Of a stretch of 8,365 bases of DNA, positions 6,579 through 8,365 are shown in pieces (the stretch's first letter is position 1; every line of letters starts with the position of its first letter). Origin of the DNA: an uncultured Alistipes sp. (lineage in GTDB: Bacteria; Bacteroidota; Bacteroidia; Bacteroidales; Rikenellaceae). Location of the stretch: assembly GCA_934754975.1 (NCBI GenBank), contig CAKVKI010000112.1, forward strand, positions 1 to 8,365, read 5' to 3'. The notes under the pieces were generated by a model. It did no database searches and was not told where the DNA came from. It saw nothing but the letters and a program-made list of their open reading frames with translations. Made by a program: the position numbers and the translations under genes.

Positions 6579-7187
6579 TCAGAAACGGATTATGCCCCGC
6601 TGTTTCCACCATTGGAGCAGCAGGAAGCCCCACAACATACCTCCCACATGGGCGAAATGCGCCACATTGCCCACGCCGCGCCAGCCCAGGAACAGTTCGA
6701 TCACACCGTAAATGATGACGAACCATTTGGCTTTCATCGGGATCGGGGGGATCAGCAGCATGATGACCGCGTTGGGATGCATCACTCCGAAGGCCAACAA
6801 CAGTCCCATCACGGCGCCCGAAGCGCCGACCAGCACCAGCGGAAATTCGCCGAAAGCCAGTGCCGTCAGGTACTGGATAAGCGCCGCGCCGATGCCGCAG
6901 ACCATGTAATAGGTCAGGAAGCGTTTCTGCCCCAGTTCATACTCCAGCGTACGTCCGAACATCCACAGGGCGAACATGTTGAAAAAGATATGTTCGAAAT
7001 TGGCATGCAGGAACATGTAGGTAATGAACTGATAGACATGGAAAAACGGCGTGCCGAGCGACAGGGCGCAGTACTCCATGATCGCATTGCCCGCCTTCGG
7101 CAGCAATGCCGTGGCCATGAAAATCAGGACGTTGATGATTATCAGATTCAACACCACAGGGGGTGTCTGGAAATAACTCCTGTTCAT
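6579..7187 (-). CDS. Rhomboid family intramembrane serine protease
   Basis: A 202-residue integral membrane protein with the six-helix rhomboid core (helices roughly 11-30, 50-77, 90-108, 117-136, 150-166 and 174-191). The catalytic dyad is intact: Ser123 in GASGAVMG and His180 in HFAHVGGMLWG. The supporting HxxxN of the second helix is His66-Asn70 (HANFEHIFFNM). Rhomboids cut transmembrane segments of other membrane proteins within the bilayer; the substrate here is unknown. The length fits the minimal bacterial form, with no extra cytosolic domain. It is first in a tight cluster, 4 nt before the EEP gene, and lies 188 nt after mutL. The ATG at 7187 begins with MNRSYFQTPPVV, a short polar lead-in before helix 1, as usual in this family. 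A -7 box at 7353-7360 may drive the cluster. Confidence 0.96.
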   Translation of the reverse strand: MNRSYFQTPPVVLNLIIINVLIFMATALLPKAGNAIMEYCALSLGTPFFHVYQFITYMFLHANFEHIFFNMFALWMFGRTLEYELGQKRFLTYYMVCGIGAALIQYLTALAFGEFPLVLVGASGAVMGLLLAFGVMHPNAVIMLLIPPIPMKAKWFVIIYGVIELFLGWRGVGNVAHFAHVGGMLWGFLLLQWWKQRGIIRF

Positions 7188-7352
7188 AAATTATCTTTTT
7201 TCAGTTTGTTACGTTTTTATCTCGCTCCTTACGGCCATAAGCACTTGTTACGCCGTGTTTACATCTCTGCCCCCGGAAGGGACTCCGGCCTTTTCGAATC
7301 CGGCAGTCAGCTGAAATAGCGCAGGATCGAACTGCAGCGTCAAAAATTAATG
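7188..7352 (-). other. Non-coding leader upstream of the rhomboid gene, with competing hairpins
   Basis: About 165 nt without a credible gene. On the minus strand, two copies of CCGGA (7303-7299 and 7288-7284) can each pair with one TCCGG (7277-7273). The nearer copy gives a hairpin with a 6-nt loop. The farther one gives a longer helix, CTGC/GCAG plus CCGGA/TCCGG with a small bulge, spanning 7306-7267. The two cannot form together. Neither is followed by a U run on the minus strand, so neither is an intrinsic terminator for this direction. An AAGGAG at 7230-7225 is too far from the rhomboid ATG to be its ribosome site. It matches no riboswitch I know; simple spacer is possible. Confidence 0.3.
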
Positions 7353-7360
7353 CAAATGTA
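7353..7360 (-). promoter_or_regulatory. Bacteroidota -7 box (TACATTTG) for the rhomboid-EEP-YhcH cluster
   Basis: Reading the minus strand, TACATTTG matches TAnnTTTG exactly. A GTTG lies 21 nt upstream (7385-7382, inside the end of mutL) as a plausible imperfect -33 box. It sits just after the mutL stop codon and would start transcription near 7346, giving a leader of roughly 155-160 nt. Since no terminator separates mutL from this point, read-through from mutL may also contribute. Confidence 0.55.
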
Positions 7361-7375
7361 CGTTTTTCCGCCGGA

Positions 7376-8365
7376 TTATCCCAACTTGGCCCGGATATCT
7401 TCGACGGTTATTTCGGCGGTTATGGCTTTGCCCGAGGGCGAAAAGCTGAAATTGCCCGAAGCGGCCAGACGCGCGAGCAGTGCCGCGGCTTCGTCGCGCG
7501 ACAGCAGGCGCGCAGCCTGCTTCGCGGCTCCGCGCGCCATCACGGCGGCGATTTTCTCTCGCCGCACGTCGGCAAGCGACACGGGCGTCGAGAACGCCTG
7601 CAGCAACTCGTAAAGCAGCTGGTCCACCGAGTCGGCAGGCATGTCGGCAGGCGTGCCCTTCACCTCGACGGCGCACTCGCCCTGAAAATCGAGATCGAAG
7701 CCCAGCGATGCGAATTCGACAGCGTTCTCTTCGAGCAGGGCATATTCGCTGTCCGAAAGCACTAGCCGTTCGGGAAAGAGCAACTGCTGGCTCACGGACG
7801 AACCGCAGCCGAGCATCTTCAGGTAGTCTTCGTAAAGTACCCGTTCACGGGCGCGGCGCACGTCTACCACCACAAACCTTCCACCCAGCAGGGCGGCGAC
7901 ATATCCGCCGCCGAGCGGCAGCGGGTCGGTAAATTCGGGCCGCCCGTCGACAGCCAGCCGCTGTTGTTCGGCCGCCGCTTCGGAAGGGATAAACTCCAGT
8001 TCACTGGCATCGAAACCGCTCTCCGAGGTCACCTCGAAACCGCCGCCCGACACAAAATCCTCGAAGGCGTCGTTCGCAGTGGACGGAATAGTGAATTCAT
8101 CGGCGCCGTTTCCGGCCGGCGGGAATCCCCCGCCCCCGGCGCTGCGCAGGCCGCCCGGCAAAGCGACGCCCGATCCCGTGCCGCGTCCTCCGCCGCGCGG
8201 AGCAAAGCCCGCGCCGGCATTGTCGGAAAGGGTTTGGCCGTTGTCGCTGAACGGCACGTCGAATCCGGCGAAATCGACATTCGGATCGGGGGCCGACGGG
8301 TCGATATACTCTTCGCTAAAAGGGTTGTATTCGCTGTTGGACATGGCTCGGGGTTCGCTGTAAAC
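7376..8365 (-). CDS. mutL: DNA mismatch repair protein MutL, C-terminal part (5' end outside window)
   Basis: The linker and C-terminal dimerisation domain of MutL, which couples MutS mismatch recognition to downstream repair. The frame stays open through 8365 (Met at 8344 is preceded by in-frame codons with no stop), and the N-terminal GHKL ATPase domain is absent, so this is a window-edge fragment and not a 322-residue protein. Counting from that Met, 1-140 is a disordered linker containing YNPF and a Gly-rich stretch (43-80). Residues 145-320 match the C-terminal domain: GGGYVAALLGGRFVVVD, RERVLYEDYL, SQQLLFPERL, FASLGFDLDF, and REKIAAVMARGAA. The metal-binding DQHxxxE-type motif reads DVRRARE (161-167), with Glu167 and Glu172 kept but Gln and His lost. 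The cysteine-bearing CPHGRP motif is replaced by SPSGK (302-306). Nicking endonuclease activity therefore looks unlikely. Confidence 0.88.
   Translation of the reverse strand, partial: VYSEPRAMSNSEYNPFSEEYIDPSAPDPNVDFAGFDVPFSDNGQTLSDNAGAGFAPRGGGRGTGSGVALPGGLRSAGGGGFPPAGNGADEFTIPSTANDAFEDFVSGGGFEVTSESGFDASELEFIPSEAAAEQQRLAVDGRPEFTDPLPLGGGYVAALLGGRFVVVDVRRARERVLYEDYLKMLGCGSSVSQQLLFPERLVLSDSEYALLEENAVEFASLGFDLDFQGECAVEVKGTPADMPADSVDQLLYELLQAFSTPVSLADVRREKIAAVMARGAAKQAARLLSRDEAAALLARLAASGNFSFSPSGKAITAEITVEDIRAKLG

Noticed and set aside
5018..6715. 565-codon open frame on the plus strand opposite YhcH, EEP and rhomboid
   Set aside because: It is antisense to three recognised genes, with low-complexity His/Arg/Gln composition and no motifs.
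7209..7238. Nine-codon open frame (MAVRSEIKT) in the rhomboid leader, minus strand
   Set aside because: Too short to judge, with no suitable ribosome site before it; open frames of this size are expected by chance. An ATG-TAA start-stop farther upstream in the same leader was set aside for the same reason.
7293..7301. TTCGAATCC resembling a tRNA T-loop on the plus strand
   Set aside because: The flanking bases do not form the 5-bp T stem, and no acceptor, D or anticodon arms can be found.

Overview
The window looks like chromosomal DNA of a GC-rich gut Bacteroidales, most like Alistipes (Rikenellaceae). The reasons are the Bacteroidota-type -7 promoter boxes (TAnnTTTG), AT-rich translation starts without a clear Shine-Dalgarno, protein families typical of that phylum (lipocalin-like lipoprotein, S8 peptidase, FprA flavodiiron protein), and a MutL of Bacteroidota type. 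The genus is inferred from overall resemblance, not from a search. There are no RNA genes, insertion sequences, CRISPR arrays or phage genes that I can see.

Layout. Positions 1-2069 (+): the 3' part of a secreted subtilisin-like protease, then a small lipoprotein with a lipocalin-like fold, closed by a strong intrinsic terminator at 2096-2128. Positions 2129-2320: a non-coding stretch with two Bacteroidota-type promoter boxes. Positions 2321-4848 (+): a flavodiiron protein (O2/NO reductase) and UDP-glucose 6-dehydrogenase, 26 nt apart and probably co-transcribed. Positions 4906-4947: an 18-bp perfect hairpin between the converging gene groups that can terminate both strands. Positions 4961-8365 (-): read from the right, the C-terminal half of MutL (cut by the window edge), a 188-nt gap with its own promoter box and a foldable leader, then a tightly packed cluster of rhomboid protease, membrane-anchored endonuclease/exonuclease/phosphatase (EEP) protein and YhcH-family protein.

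How the genes fit together. The protease and lipoprotein are both predicted to be exported and may form one unit. The flavodiiron protein serves oxygen or NO detoxification, while Ugd supplies UDP-glucuronate for surface polysaccharide; their pairing has no obvious metabolic logic. The rhomboid-EEP-YhcH cluster has 4-nt and 12-nt gaps and is almost certainly one transcript. Rhomboid and EEP lying downstream of mutL is an arrangement I recall from other Bacteroidales.

The window reads as ordinary core genome. I found no convincing undescribed system. The points most worth a second look are the altered metal-site motif of MutL, the predicted periplasmic placement of the EEP domain, the cysteine cluster at the end of the flavodiiron protein, and the leader upstream of the rhomboid gene.
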